A DNA stretch of 64,000 nucleotides from JAXMDC01 sp046349035 (GTDB lineage Bacteria; Pseudomonadota; Alphaproteobacteria; Rhizobiales; Kaistiaceae). The position numbers and the translations under genes were made by a program. Below, piece after piece: positions 7,934-17,193 of this stretch (position 1 is the stretch's first letter; each line of letters starts with the position of its first letter). The stretch spans positions 124,001 to 188,000 of the forward strand of contig JAXMDC010000003.1 in assembly GCA_046349035.1 (NCBI GenBank). The letters run 5' to 3'. Under the pieces are notes generated by a model that had not been told where the DNA came from, did not search any database, and was given only the letters and a program-made list of their open reading frames with translations.

Positions 7934-9754
7934 CACCGGCCGGAGGCCGGCGATCGGCACCGCTTCGCCGGTGGTGCGGCGGCGCAGCCGCTCCAGATCC
8001 GGGGCGAAGGTCGGCTGCTGCCAGCTGCCGCCGATGAGGAACGGCAGATCGAGCGGCGCCTGCCCCTCGCCGGCGCGGGCCACCGCCAACGTGCCCTTGG
8101 CGGCAATTGCCGGCGACAGCAGCGAAGCCCGCCCTTCCATATTGATGACATAGCCACGGCCGGTCGCGGTCAGAGCGGTCGCCTGCAGGTTGCCCTCGGC
8201 GAGGGTGAGGTCGGCGGTCACCGAGGAGAACTGGGCGACGGCGTCGCTGCGCTGACCGGTTGCGACCTGCAGGAGGGCGGTCGGCATGCGCTGCGGATCG
8301 AAACCGGCGAGCGTCGCACTGGAGAGGCTGAGCGTGCCGGAGCCGGTGGTGCCGCGCACCACGCCGCCCCAGTCCTTGGCCCGAGTCGTCGTCACCAGGC
8401 TGCCGCTGGCAAATCCGCCGAGGCTCTCCAGGCCGCCGAGTCCGGCAAGGACTGGCAAGACCGGGATGTGGTCGAAGGCAAGTTCGCTGTCGGCGGCAAA
8501 TCCGCTGTTGCCGCAATGAAGCTCGACCTTGCCGCGAAGCCGCCCGCCATAGAGGCCAAGATCGTTGACGGCGAGCGTCAGCCGGCCGCGGGCGAGATTG
8601 GCGGTCACCCCGGCCGCGCCAAGCTGCGTGCTGCCGAGAGCCAGGCTGCGGGCGCTCAGGCGCAGGTCGAGGTCGACCGCGGACAGGAGGCTCATCTGGG
8701 CCGGCGCCGATTGCCAATCGCGGTCTTTGAAGCGGGCGGTCGCCTCCTCGGCATAGGCGGTGAGGTCTACCGAGTCGAAGGTCAGACGGCCGTCGAGCGC
8801 CGGGCGGTCGGCGCCGACGACGAGGTTGAGCGAACCGGTCGCCGCGGCGCCGTCGATCTCGACGCTGGCGGCGTTGAAGGCCAGGGTCGAGCCGAGCCAG
8901 CGCGCCTGCGACTTGATCGAGGCAGGACCGAGCGTGGCGCCGCCGCCGATGGGATAGCCGGCCCAAGCGATCGCCCGCCGCAGCGAGGGCGTGTTGGCGG
9001 TGAGGTCGCCATCCAACTGCAGCCCGGCGAGATTGGAGGCGCGGCCGTTGAAGACCAGGTGCAGGAGCGGGCCGCCGACGGCAAAGCGGAACGGAGACAT
9101 GCCGCCGGACAGGTAAGCGTAAGGAGCATCGATCGCGGCGATCGCCTCGAGACGCTCCTCGCCGAGGGTGAAGGCGCCGGTGATGCCGGTAGGATCGCGG
9201 AGCGAGCGCCAATAGACCTCGAGTTCGACATCGGTTGCCACCGCGTCGGCGCCGCTGCGGGCATCGCTGAAGCGCACCTCGCCGCCGACGACAGTCAAGC
9301 CGCCGGGGCGGACGGCATTGATCGCCCGTTCGACTTCCGGCCCGCCCTTGGGACTGGCAGCGAGACGGGCCAGGCCCTCGCCGAGCTGCCAATTGTTGCG
9401 GCCGTCGCGGTCGATGGCGAAGTGAACACGCGGTCCGTCGGCGACGATCTCGCGGGCAGAGATCTGTCCGGTGAGCAGCGGCAGCACCTTGAACTTGCCG
9501 CGGAACTCGGCGATCTCGGCAAGCGCTTCGGTGCCGCCACGGCCGATCCTGATGTCAGTGATGCTGAAGGAGGGAACGGGAAAGAACGAGATCCGCGTCT
9601 CGCCGCGCACATCCACCGCCCAGCCGGTCCAGGCGGTGAATTCGTCGACCAGCCGCCGCTGCACCATCTCGGGCGAAACCAACGCCTGCGCGCCGACCAA
9701 TAGCCCCGCAAGCAGCAACAGACATGCAGCGACTGGCGGCAACAGTCGTCTCAT
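7925..9754 (-). CDS. AsmA-family protein
   Basis: A 609-residue protein with one N-terminal membrane anchor (VAACLLLLAGLLVGAQALV) and a long periplasmic portion. The start of the mature part (TGWAVDVRGETRISFFPVPSFSITD) is characteristic of AsmA proteins, as is the C-terminal half with repeated GLLxLNxxLxL-type beta strands. AsmA-like proteins are now viewed as bridge proteins that may carry lipids between inner and outer membranes; for this member that is inference. It is monocistronic and overlaps the end of potI by nine bases. Confidence 0.85.
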   Translation of the reverse strand: MRRLLPPVAACLLLLAGLLVGAQALVSPEMVQRRLVDEFTAWTGWAVDVRGETRISFFPVPSFSITDIRIGRGGTEALAEIAEFRGKFKVLPLLTGQISAREIVADGPRVHFAIDRDGRNNWQLGEGLARLAASPKGGPEVERAINAVRPGGLTVVGGEVRFSDARSGADAVATDVELEVYWRSLRDPTGITGAFTLGEERLEAIAAIDAPYAYLSGGMSPFRFAVGGPLLHLVFNGRASNLAGLQLDGDLTANTPSLRRAIAWAGYPIGGGATLGPASIKSQARWLGSTLAFNAASVEIDGAAATGSLNLVVGADRPALDGRLTFDSVDLTAYAEEATARFKDRDWQSAPAQMSLLSAVDLDLRLSARSLALGSTQLGAAGVTANLARGRLTLAVNDLGLYGGRLRGKVELHCGNSGFAADSELAFDHIPVLPVLAGLGGLESLGGFASGSLVTTTRAKDWGGVVRGTTGSGTLSLSSATLAGFDPQRMPTALLQVATGQRSDAVAQFSSVTADLTLAEGNLQATALTATGRGYVINMEGRASLLSPAIAAKGTLAVARAGEGQAPLDLPFLIGGSWQQPTFAPDLERLRRRTTGEAVPIAGLRPVLQ

Positions 9755-9942
9755 GGTCTCGCCCCGTTTTTACGCCCGCACCGGCCCCCTCAGCCGGCCC
9801 ACACCCCGCTCTTTGCTAGGCAGAATCGGCGCCGTCGGCAAGGAGTTTTCTCAGGCAGAACATTCGCTCTTGACATCGCGTCGTCTTCCGCCGCGCGAGG
9901 CAACCGCTTAGGGTTGCCGCGCGCATCCATCGCGGACCAATC

Positions 9943-10938
9943 ATGACGCTTCCCCTCCCTGTCCTCGTCGCCGACATCGGCGGCACGCATGCGCGCTTCG
10001 CCCTCGTTACGGAGGAGCGGACCACCGCGCTGGCGCCGGTGCGCACGCGCGACCATGCCAGCGTCGCCGATGCGATCGCCAGCATGCTCGCCGGACGGAC
10101 ACCGCCGCGTTCGGCGATGCTCGCCCTTGCCGGCCCGGTCAAGGACGAGACGGTCCGGCTGACCAATGCCGAATGGACGATCGATCCGCGGTCGCTGCTC
10201 GAACGCTTCGATCTTGCCGAGGTGCTGCTGATCAACGACTTCGAGGCCTTGGCGATGGCCCTGCCGGAGCTGCAGGGCGGCGATCTCATGGCGATCGGCG
10301 GACGGCTTCCCGGCGGCCCCGGCGTCAAGGTGGTGGTCGGGCCGGGCACCGGGCTCGGCGCCGCCGCGCTGATCCCGGCCGGGGATTTCCTGGTACCGGT
10401 CGCCGGCGAGGGCGGGCACATGGATCTCGGCCCGCGCGACGATCGCGACCGGGCGCTGTGGCGAGTGCTGGCGCCGAAGAACGAACGGATCAGCGCCGAG
10501 ATGCTGATCTCGGGGCCGGGGCTGGTGCGGCTCTACCGCGCCGTCTGCCAGGCGATGGGCGCTGCCGTCGCGTTCGACACGCCGGAGGCGATCGTCGCTG
10601 CAGGACTGGCGGGCAAGGACGCGGCGGCGCGCGAGGCGGTCGACGTCTTCGCCACCTATCTCGGGCGCTTTGCCGGCAACCTTGCGGTCCTTTTCATGGC
10701 CAAGGGCGGCGTCTATCTTGCCGGCGGGGTGACCGAGGCGCTGGCGCCGTTCCTCGGTTCGAGCCGTTTCCGCGAAGCCTTCGCCGACAAGGCGCCGCAC
10801 AACGCGCTGCTGGCCGGCATGGCAACCGCGGTGATCACCCACAAGGCCCCCGCCCTCGCCGGCCTCGCCGCCTATGTTCGGCACCCGCTCCGCTTCCGTC
10901 TCAACCTCGAAGGACGGCGCTGGACGAGGGGGCGATAG
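9943..10938 (+). CDS. glk: Glucokinase
   Basis: Phosphorylates glucose to glucose-6-phosphate with ATP. The N-terminal phosphate-1 motif is VADIGGTHARFAL, the catalytic aspartate lies in LLINDFEALA, and the adenosine/phosphate-2 region is VVVGPGTGLGAAAL followed by EGGHMDLGPR. Length (331) fits the bacterial group A glucokinase family (COG0837). The stop codon directly abuts the stop of the convergent sugar phosphomutase gene, with no base between. The pairing makes sense: glucokinase makes the hexose-6-phosphate that the mutase interconverts. Confidence 0.93.
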   Translation: MTLPLPVLVADIGGTHARFALVTEERTTALAPVRTRDHASVADAIASMLAGRTPPRSAMLALAGPVKDETVRLTNAEWTIDPRSLLERFDLAEVLLINDFEALAMALPELQGGDLMAIGGRLPGGPGVKVVVGPGTGLGAAALIPAGDFLVPVAGEGGHMDLGPRDDRDRALWRVLAPKNERISAEMLISGPGLVRLYRAVCQAMGAAVAFDTPEAIVAAGLAGKDAAAREAVDVFATYLGRFAGNLAVLFMAKGGVYLAGGVTEALAPFLGSSRFREAFADKAPHNALLAGMATAVITHKAPALAGLAAYVRHPLRFRLNLEGRRWTRGR

Positions 10939-12459
10939 TCAGAGCGTCTGATTGTACTTGCCGACTTCCTTGAAGGTCTTCAGCACGGCGTCGACGCCGG
11001 CGAACATCTGGTGCAGGCGGTCCTTCGACACCGGGCTCTCAACCACCACCACCAGTTCGGGTTTGTTGGAGGAGGCGCGCACGAGCCCCCAGGTGCCGTC
11101 GGCGGCGACGGCGCGCACGCCGTTGACGGTGACGAGGTCGACGATCGGCGCGCCGCCAAGCGGCTCGCGGTTCGCCTGCATCCGCTCGAAGATCGCCTTC
11201 ACCTTCTCGACGACATCGTATTTGACCTCGTCGTCGCAATGCGCCGCCATGGTCGGCGAACCCCAGGTGTGCGGCAGGTCGCGATAGAGGTCGGCGAGCG
11301 ACTTGCCGGGATTGCGGTCGAGCACCTCGGCGACGGTGATCGCCGTCAGCATGCCGTCGTCGTAGCCGCGGCCGACCGGCTTATTGAAGAAGAAGTGGCC
11401 GGACTTCTCGAAGCCGGCGAGCGCGCCCAGCTGATTGACGCGGCGCTTGATGTAGGAATGGCCGGTCTTCCAGTAATCGGTGCGGGCGCCCTGCGCCTTC
11501 AACACGGGATCGGTCATGAAGAGGCCGGTCGACTTCACGTCCACCACGAACTGCGCGTTGCGATGGCGGGCGGAGAGGTCGCGGGCGATGATGACGCCGA
11601 TTTTGTCGGCGAAGATCTCCTTGCCCTCGTTATCGACGACGCCGCAGCGGTCGCCGTCGCCGTCGAAGCCGAAGCCGACATCGGCGCGATGCTCCTTCAC
11701 CGCGTCGGCGAGGGTGTGCAGCATCTTCAGGTCTTCGGGGTTGGGGTTGTAGCGCGGAAAAGTGTAGTCGAGCTCGCAGTCGAGCGGCACCACTTCGCAG
11801 CCGATCGCCTCCAGCACGCGCTGCGCGAAGGCGCCGGCGGTGCCGTTGCCGCAGGCGGCGACGACCTTCAGCGGCCGCGTCAGGCGCGGGCGGTCGGCGA
11901 GATCGGCGATGTAGAGATCGGAGAAGGCGCTGACATAGTGATAGGAGCCGCCGCCGCGCAGGTCGAAGTCGGCGGCAAGGACGATCTCCTTCAGCTTGCT
12001 CATCTCATCGGGGCCGAAGGTCAGCGGCCGGTCGGCGCCCATCTTCACGCCGGTCCAGCCGTTCTCGTTGTGCGAGGCGGTGACCATGGCGACCGAGGGC
12101 ACATCGAGAGCGAACTGAGCGAAATAGGCCATCGGCGAGAGTGCGAGGCCGACATCGTGGACGCGGCAGCCGGCGGCCATCAAGCCCGACATCAGCGCGG
12201 TCTTGATCGAGGAGGAGTAGGCGCGGAAGTCGTGACCGGTGACGATGTCGGGCCGCGCGCCGAGGCGGCCGATCATGGTGCCGATGCCCATACCGAGGGC
12301 CTGAACGCCCATCAGGTTCAGCTCGGGCGGCTTTGGCGATTGCGGCTGGCCGAACCACCAGCGGGCATCGTATTCGCGAAAGCCGGTGGACTTCACCAGC
12401 GGCAGCGTTTCGAACTCGAAGGTGTTGGGCTTCAGCGTCTCGACCGGACGGGGAAACAT
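10939..12459 (-). CDS. Phosphomannomutase/phosphoglucomutase
   Basis: Alpha-D-phosphohexomutase interconverting hexose-1- and 6-phosphates, feeding exopolysaccharide, LPS and nucleotide-sugar synthesis. The four family sites are visible: active-site phosphoserine in TASHNENGWTG, metal site GFDGDGDRCGVVD, sugar-specificity loop FEKSGHFFF, and phosphate-binding loop VRASSNKPELVV. I chose the start MFPRPVETLKPN; an ATG six codons upstream is possible. About 506 residues. It resembles PMM/PGM enzymes of Rhizobiales; whether it prefers glucose or mannose cannot be told from these motifs. Confidence 0.92.
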   Translation of the reverse strand: MFPRPVETLKPNTFEFETLPLVKSTGFREYDARWWFGQPQSPKPPELNLMGVQALGMGIGTMIGRLGARPDIVTGHDFRAYSSSIKTALMSGLMAAGCRVHDVGLALSPMAYFAQFALDVPSVAMVTASHNENGWTGVKMGADRPLTFGPDEMSKLKEIVLAADFDLRGGGSYHYVSAFSDLYIADLADRPRLTRPLKVVAACGNGTAGAFAQRVLEAIGCEVVPLDCELDYTFPRYNPNPEDLKMLHTLADAVKEHRADVGFGFDGDGDRCGVVDNEGKEIFADKIGVIIARDLSARHRNAQFVVDVKSTGLFMTDPVLKAQGARTDYWKTGHSYIKRRVNQLGALAGFEKSGHFFFNKPVGRGYDDGMLTAITVAEVLDRNPGKSLADLYRDLPHTWGSPTMAAHCDDEVKYDVVEKVKAIFERMQANREPLGGAPIVDLVTVNGVRAVAADGTWGLVRASSNKPELVVVVESPVSKDRLHQMFAGVDAVLKTFKEVGKYNQTL

Positions 12460-12561
12460 CGGGCGGCTCCACGGCAATGCCGTGGCCTCTTAGCAGAGCT
12501 TGACGGAGACCGGGAGCCTTCCCGCACGCGGCCGAACGCCCGCCGGCGGCGGGTTCCGCGA

Positions 12562-13077
12562 TTAAGGCGTCAGGATCAGCTGGTCGCCGGCGAACTCGAA
12601 TTTCCTGAGGCGCGAGAGGAAACTCATGCCGAGGAGGTTGACGTTCAGCGCGCCTTGCGGGGCGATGGCGGCCGAGACGTTGGCGAGCGAGATCTGGCCG
12701 ACACGCACTTCCTTCAGCGTCACCGGCACGGCGCCGACCGAGCCGTTGGCGGTTTCCATGCGGGCGGTGAAGTCGGCGGGTTTCGGCTTGAAGCCGAGGC
12801 GGAGAGCGGTCTCGGCGGTGAGGACGACGGTGGTGGCGCCGGTGTCGACGAGAAAGTCGACGCTTCTGCCGTCGGCGGAAGCGGTGGCGGCAAAGTGGCC
12901 GTTGGCGGCCTTGCGGAGGACGACGCCGCGAGCGGGAGCGGCGACGGCGGCCCGCTCGGCGGGCGCGGCGGCGGGCTCGGCCGGCCGCTCGCCGATCAGC
13001 ACCGGCAGCGCCGTCCGCCCCGCCAGGACGACCAGCAGGGTGGAAAAGCCGGCGGCGATGGCAACGCGCTGGATCAT
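12562..13077 (-). CDS. Membrane-anchored retropepsin-like aspartic protease
   Basis: A 171-residue TIGR02281-type (clan AA) aspartic protease. The start at 13077 gives an N-terminal anchor, MIQRVAIAAGFSTLLVVLAG, then a ~40-residue Ala/Pro linker. The catalytic motif is FLVDTGATTVVL, and the second conserved strand is NLLGMSFLSRLRKFEF. Retropepsin-like enzymes have one aspartate per subunit and work as dimers, here in the periplasm. The substrate is unknown. It is transcribed in the same direction as the mutase, about 100 bases upstream of it. Confidence 0.86.
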   Translation of the reverse strand: MIQRVAIAAGFSTLLVVLAGRTALPVLIGERPAEPAAAPAERAAVAAPARGVVLRKAANGHFAATASADGRSVDFLVDTGATTVVLTAETALRLGFKPKPADFTARMETANGSVGAVPVTLKEVRVGQISLANVSAAIAPQGALNVNLLGMSFLSRLRKFEFAGDQLILTP

Positions 13078-13322
13078 CGGTTTTTCCCGACCGCTTGGCG
13101 CGAGGGATAGCCGCGGGCGGTGAATAATTCGCCAAGGGCGACGGCAAAATTGCCGGAATCGCAGCGCGCGGCTTTCCAACAACAGGGGCAAAAGGCTATG
13201 TATGCCCGTGGGTTCGGACGCGCCGTCTCCGCGCCAGCGGGTCGGCCGATCGCCGGGGGAATGCCGGCTCGGTCCGGCTATGGGAGGCTGGCGGCGGATC
13301 GAGGTCCGGGGACAGGGGCAGG

Positions 13323-14489
13323 ATGCCGGATAGAACGGGTGGACGGGCGCGGCGGGGAGGACTGCCGGGCTCGGGTCTTTTGGTCGGACTGGCGCTGGCG
13401 CTGATGGCGCTGGCCGGGTGCAGCCCGAGCAACACCATGACCGGCATCGTCAGGGACAATTTCGGCAACCCGATCGAGGGCGTCGCGGTCAGCGTCGAGA
13501 AGAGCGACTACACCGCCGTCACCGACAAAACCGGCCGCTACCGCGTCGGCTACGAGCCGGGCGGGGTCAACATCCGCTTCGCCAAGGATGGCTACGCCCC
13601 CGGCCGCTTCGGTATCCGCCTCGGCAAGAAGGCCTCACAGCCGATCGACGTGGTGGTGCTGCAGAAGCTGCCCGGCGCCGACGGTCTGTGGCTTGTCGGC
13701 GAGAGTGGCTACACCCGCGCCGGGACCTGCAAACTGCGCACCGACTTCAACACGACAGCACGCACCACCACCGTATCGGTGATCGGCGGCGAGCCGACCG
13801 TGCTCCCCGCCGCCAATCCGCCGCCACGGGTGCTGACTTTCCTCGACACGCACATCTGGCAGAGCTTCGGCGTCAGGCAGACCGCGCAGCTCTATCGCAT
13901 CCTCGGCAGCAGCCAGGGCTACGAGATCCTCAACGCCTTTCCGCAGGGCATCGGCACGCAGGTCAACAGCCTCTTGCCGCGCACCGATGACGTGCCGGCG
14001 CCGCAGACGACCACCGCCAGCATCGGCCGCACCTTCACCTCGCGCCTCGACGACGGCACTTACGTCTATGTCGGGCGCGTGCCACAGGCCGGCGTCGGAC
14101 TGGTGCCCGACCCGAGCGTCGGCTGCTTCATGTTCGTCGTCGGCAAGCCGACCGGGCCGGAATTCGCCAGCGCCGGCATTCCGGCGGAGCAGCTCGCCAG
14201 CTTCGCGGCGCAGGTGAAGAAGTGCCTCACCGCCCCGGCGGGAGCGGGCCGGCAGCAGGTGGTCACCATGCGGATCAACCTCAACGCCGAAGGGGCGCTC
14301 GCCGGCGAGCCGGAGACGATCCGCTCGCCCACCGACAGCCGCGCCGACGGCGCGACCTATGGCGAGGCAGCGAACCAGATCGCCCGGGCCATCAAAGAGT
14401 GCCAGCCTTATAAGGGGTTCGACGCCAAGGACGCACTCTACTGGCAGAGCTTCGCCTGGACCTTCGACATGAAGGCGCTGTTCCCCTAG
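13323..14489 (+). CDS. Lipoprotein with carboxypeptidase-regulatory-like domain and TonB-C-like end
   Basis: The N-terminus has a signal peptide with a lipobox, LMALAGCS, so the protein is probably lipid-modified at Cys ~33. It is followed by a carboxypeptidase regulatory-like beta-sandwich: GIVRDNFGNPIEGVAVSV, then TDKTGRYRV. A middle region of unknown fold contains two cysteines (GTCKLRTDF; VGCFMF). The last ~80 residues (VTMRINLNAEGALAGEP, then ARAIKECQPYKGF) resemble the C-terminal domain of TolA/TonB-like proteins. This suggests an envelope role, but no function can be claimed. 388 residues, monocistronic. Confidence 0.82.
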   Translation: MPDRTGGRARRGGLPGSGLLVGLALALMALAGCSPSNTMTGIVRDNFGNPIEGVAVSVEKSDYTAVTDKTGRYRVGYEPGGVNIRFAKDGYAPGRFGIRLGKKASQPIDVVVLQKLPGADGLWLVGESGYTRAGTCKLRTDFNTTARTTTVSVIGGEPTVLPAANPPPRVLTFLDTHIWQSFGVRQTAQLYRILGSSQGYEILNAFPQGIGTQVNSLLPRTDDVPAPQTTTASIGRTFTSRLDDGTYVYVGRVPQAGVGLVPDPSVGCFMFVVGKPTGPEFASAGIPAEQLASFAAQVKKCLTAPAGAGRQQVVTMRINLNAEGALAGEPETIRSPTDSRADGATYGEAANQIARAIKECQPYKGFDAKDALYWQSFAWTFDMKALFP

Positions 14490-14598
14490 CCAAGCGTTGC
14501 GGCCCCTCGCCCCAGCGGTCGCGAAAGGGGGCTTGGCGGCAGAGCCCTAGCACTCCGGCGGTCTTATTCGCGCACGTTCGTAAGAAAGGCGAGGATCG

Positions 14599-15264
14599 AT
14601 GGCCGGGAAAGTGTTCTTCAGCGTGTCGATGTCGCTGGACGGGTTCCTCGTGCCGGAGTCGATGGACTGGCTCGCCGCCACGCCAGAGCAGCGTGACAAG
14701 GACCCGACGCTGAAACGCTCGATGGCGCAATGGATGGAGGTCCATGCCTGGGCCTTCCCGACGCGGTTCTTCCGCGAGAGCCTGAAGTTCGGCGAGGGCG
14801 GCGAGGAAGGCCCCGACAACGACGTCGCGCGGGGGACGTTCGAGCGCACCGGCGCCAGCGTCATGGGCAAGCGCATGTTCGACCTCGGCGAGATCTCGTG
14901 GCCGGAGGATGCGCCGTTTCACACGGACGTGTTCGTCCTCACCCATGCCCGGCGCCAACCCTGGGAGCGGCCGGGCGGCACCACCTTCCACTTCGTCAAC
15001 GACGGCATCGCCGCCGCGCTCGAGCGAGCCCGCGCGGCGGCCGGCCAGCGCGACGTTCGCATTGCCGGCGGCGCCGAGACGATCGTCGAATATCTGAACG
15101 CCGGCCTAATCGACGAGTTCGCGGTGGCGCTCTCGCCGGTGCTGTTCGGCCGGGGAACTCGCCTGTTCGAGGGCGTCGACGCCGCCCGCATCGTGCTGGA
15201 GCCGGTCGGCGCGGTGCCGACGCAGCGCACGACCCACGTCACCTATATCGTCCGCAAGCGGTAG
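14599..15264 (+). CDS. Dihydrofolate reductase-fold (RibD C-terminal) family protein
   Basis: A 221-residue protein of the dihydrofolate-reductase-like / RibD-C family. The opening strand FFSVSMSLDGFLVPES, the VMGKRMFDLGE block, and the NADPH-site region RIAGGAETIVEYLNAGLID ending SPVLFGRGTRLFE are typical. Members reduce pyrimidine-like or unknown substrates with NADPH; most, including this subgroup, lack an assigned substrate. It is preceded by the ribosome-binding-like GCGAGGATCG and appears monocistronic. Confidence 0.87.
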   Translation: MAGKVFFSVSMSLDGFLVPESMDWLAATPEQRDKDPTLKRSMAQWMEVHAWAFPTRFFRESLKFGEGGEEGPDNDVARGTFERTGASVMGKRMFDLGEISWPEDAPFHTDVFVLTHARRQPWERPGGTTFHFVNDGIAAALERARAAAGQRDVRIAGGAETIVEYLNAGLIDEFAVALSPVLFGRGTRLFEGVDAARIVLEPVGAVPTQRTTHVTYIVRKR

Positions 15265-15352
15265 CCGTCCCTCAGCGCTCCCGATAGAGCGGGCACGCGC
15301 TGACACCCCGTGCTCGACCTGTCGGCAGTCCGCCATAGGCCGGATATTCATT

Positions 15353-15379
15353 CGATTGATTGACATATTCAATCAATCG
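15353..15379. promoter_or_regulatory. Operator-promoter: perfect 11-bp inverted repeat upstream of the TetR gene
   Basis: CGATTGATTGA (15353-15363), spacer CATAT, then TCAATCAATCG (15369-15379): perfect arms, AT-rich in very GC-rich DNA. A -35-like TTGACA (15360-15365) lies inside it, and a weak -10-like ATTTAT follows 18 bases later (15384-15389). Its position 36 bases before the TetR start suggests autorepression of the whole exporter operon. The dyad is observed; the regulation is inferred. Confidence 0.82.
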
Positions 15380-15415
15380 TGCGATTTATGTGGCTGCAGC
15401 TTGGGACTTTCCACG

Positions 15416-16201
15416 ATGGCCGCACCTTCCGCCGCACGTATCAAGAAGAGCGCGGGGCCGCCCCGCCCAACGAACGCCGGGAAGGCGTCGCCGCGGCGGC
15501 GGCGCGCCGAAACTTCCGATCGCGGCGCCGAAACGCGCGCCCGCCTCATCGCCGCCGCGCTCGACGTGTTCGGCCACAAGGGCTTCGAAGGCGCCAGCAC
15601 GCGCGAGATCGCCACCTCCGCCGGCGCCAATCTTGCCGCCATCGTCTACCATTTCGGCGGCAAGGAAGAGCTTTACCGCGCCGTCGCCGAGTATGTGGTG
15701 GCCGGCATCATCGCTCGCGTGGCGAGCGGGCTCGGCCTGCCGACCGCGGCCGGGCACGAGGTTGGGACCGGGCTCGCCGCCTTCGCCGCGCGCGCGCAGG
15801 GCCTCGATCCGGCCGCCGCCATCGCTCTCCTGACGCAGGTCATCGGCACCTTCGTCGACGTCATTGTTACCGTCGAGGAAGGCGCCGCCTGGGCCCGGTT
15901 CCTGGTGCGCGAGCAACTCGATCCGACCAGCGCTTTCGACGTCATCTACGGCTTCATGGGGCCGGCGCATGGCCTCATCTGCCGGCTCGTCGGCATGGCT
16001 CTCGGCAAGGACCCTGAGAGCCTGGAAGTGAAAATCCGCGCCTTCTCGATCCTCGGCCAGGGCCTCGTTTTCCGCGTCGCGCAGTCGCTGGTGCTCCGCC
16101 GCCTCGGCGTAGCGCGGCTCGGGGCAACGGAGGCGAGCGAGTTGAAGCGCGTGCTGGCGCTGCAAGTGCGGGCGATCCTCGAACCAGGAGTTCAGCCATG
16201 A
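15416..16201 (+). CDS. TetR/AcrR-family regulator, CecR (YbiH)-like
   Basis: A 261-residue transcriptional repressor. After a basic N-terminal tail, the TetR helix-turn-helix reads TREIATSAGANLAAIVYHFG, followed by GKEELYRAVAEYV. The C-terminal ligand domain has the pattern seen in CecR/DUF1956 proteins, including VREQLDPTSAFDVIYGFM. The start at 15416 follows the palindromic operator. The next gene overlaps by four bases (ATGA). In E. coli, cecR heads ybhGFSR, and the same gene order holds here, so it probably senses a small compound and de-represses the exporter. Confidence 0.88.
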   Translation: MAAPSAARIKKSAGPPRPTNAGKASPRRRRAETSDRGAETRARLIAAALDVFGHKGFEGASTREIATSAGANLAAIVYHFGGKEELYRAVAEYVVAGIIARVASGLGLPTAAGHEVGTGLAAFAARAQGLDPAAAIALLTQVIGTFVDVIVTVEEGAAWARFLVREQLDPTSAFDVIYGFMGPAHGLICRLVGMALGKDPESLEVKIRAFSILGQGLVFRVAQSLVLRRLGVARLGATEASELKRVLALQVRAILEPGVQP

Positions 16202-17193
16202 CGCGTCACAGCCTGGCCGCGCTGCCGGCCGCTCTCGCCGCCGCTCTCCTCGCCGCCTGTTCGCCCTCCGCCAAAACGCCGGCGGCGCTGCAGGGCTACG
16301 TCGAGGGCACATATCTCAGGATCGCTGCCGAGGACGGCGGCCGGATCGTCGAGCGCGCGGTCAGCCGCGGGCAAAGCGTCAAAGCCGGCGACATCCTCTT
16401 CCGCCTCGCCGAGGACGAGCAGCGGGCGCAGATCGCCCAGGCGCGGGCGCGCGTCGACCAGGCGACCTCGCAGCTCGCCGACCTCCGCTCCGGCAAGCGG
16501 CCGGAGGAGATCGCCGTCGCCGAGGCGCAGCTCGACCAGGCCAAAGCCAACCGCGCGGCGACCGAGGACGAGTACAATCGCCTCTCCTCGCTGGCCAAGA
16601 CCGCCATCGTCTCGCAGGCGGTCGCCGACACCGCCCGCCAGCAGCGCGACGTCGCCGCGGCGCGGCTCGTCGAAATGGAGAAGTCGCTGGCGGTGAGCCG
16701 CCTCCCCTCGCGCCCCGACCAGATCGCCGCCGCCGAGCGGAACCTCGCGGCAACGCAGGCGGCGCTCGCCCTCGCCGAGGCGCAGCTCGCCAAGCGCACC
16801 GTCCGCGCGCCCGCCGACGGCCTTATCACCGACACCTATTTCGACCGCGGCGAGAGCGTCACGCCCGGCCTTGCCGTGGTCTCGCTGCTGCCGGCCGGCG
16901 GGCGGACGATCCGCTTCTACGTGCCCGAGGCCAAGCTCGCCGAGGCGCGGCTCGGAACGCCGGTGACGCTCGCCTGCGACCGCTGCCCGGCCGGCCTCTC
17001 CGGCACGGTCAGCTTCCTTGCCGGCGAGGCCGAATACACGCCGCCGGTGATCTACTCCAAGGACAACCGCGAGAAGCTGGTGTTCCGCGTCGAGGCGCGG
17101 CCGGAGGGGGCCGCCACGGCGCTGCCGATCGGCCTTCCGGTCGAGGTCAGCCTCGGCGCGCCGCCGGCGCTCGCCGATGCGAGGGCGCCATGA
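16198..17193 (+). CDS. HlyD/MFP-family efflux adaptor, YbhG-like, lipoprotein
   Basis: Periplasmic adaptor linking the inner-membrane ABC exporter to an outer-membrane channel. It has a lipobox (LLAACS), a biotinyl-lipoyl half-motif (GRIVERAVSRGQSVKAGD), a long alpha-helical hairpin from about residue 75 to 190, the second lipoyl half (RTVRAPADGLITDTYFDRGE), and a beta-barrel end. Length is 331. It sits between the CecR-like regulator (4-base overlap) and the ATPase gene (4-base overlap), as in ybhG operons. The lipid anchor is inferred from the lipobox. Confidence 0.9.
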   Translation: MTRHSLAALPAALAAALLAACSPSAKTPAALQGYVEGTYLRIAAEDGGRIVERAVSRGQSVKAGDILFRLAEDEQRAQIAQARARVDQATSQLADLRSGKRPEEIAVAEAQLDQAKANRAATEDEYNRLSSLAKTAIVSQAVADTARQQRDVAAARLVEMEKSLAVSRLPSRPDQIAAAERNLAATQAALALAEAQLAKRTVRAPADGLITDTYFDRGESVTPGLAVVSLLPAGGRTIRFYVPEAKLAEARLGTPVTLACDRCPAGLSGTVSFLAGEAEYTPPVIYSKDNREKLVFRVEARPEGAATALPIGLPVEVSLGAPPALADARAP

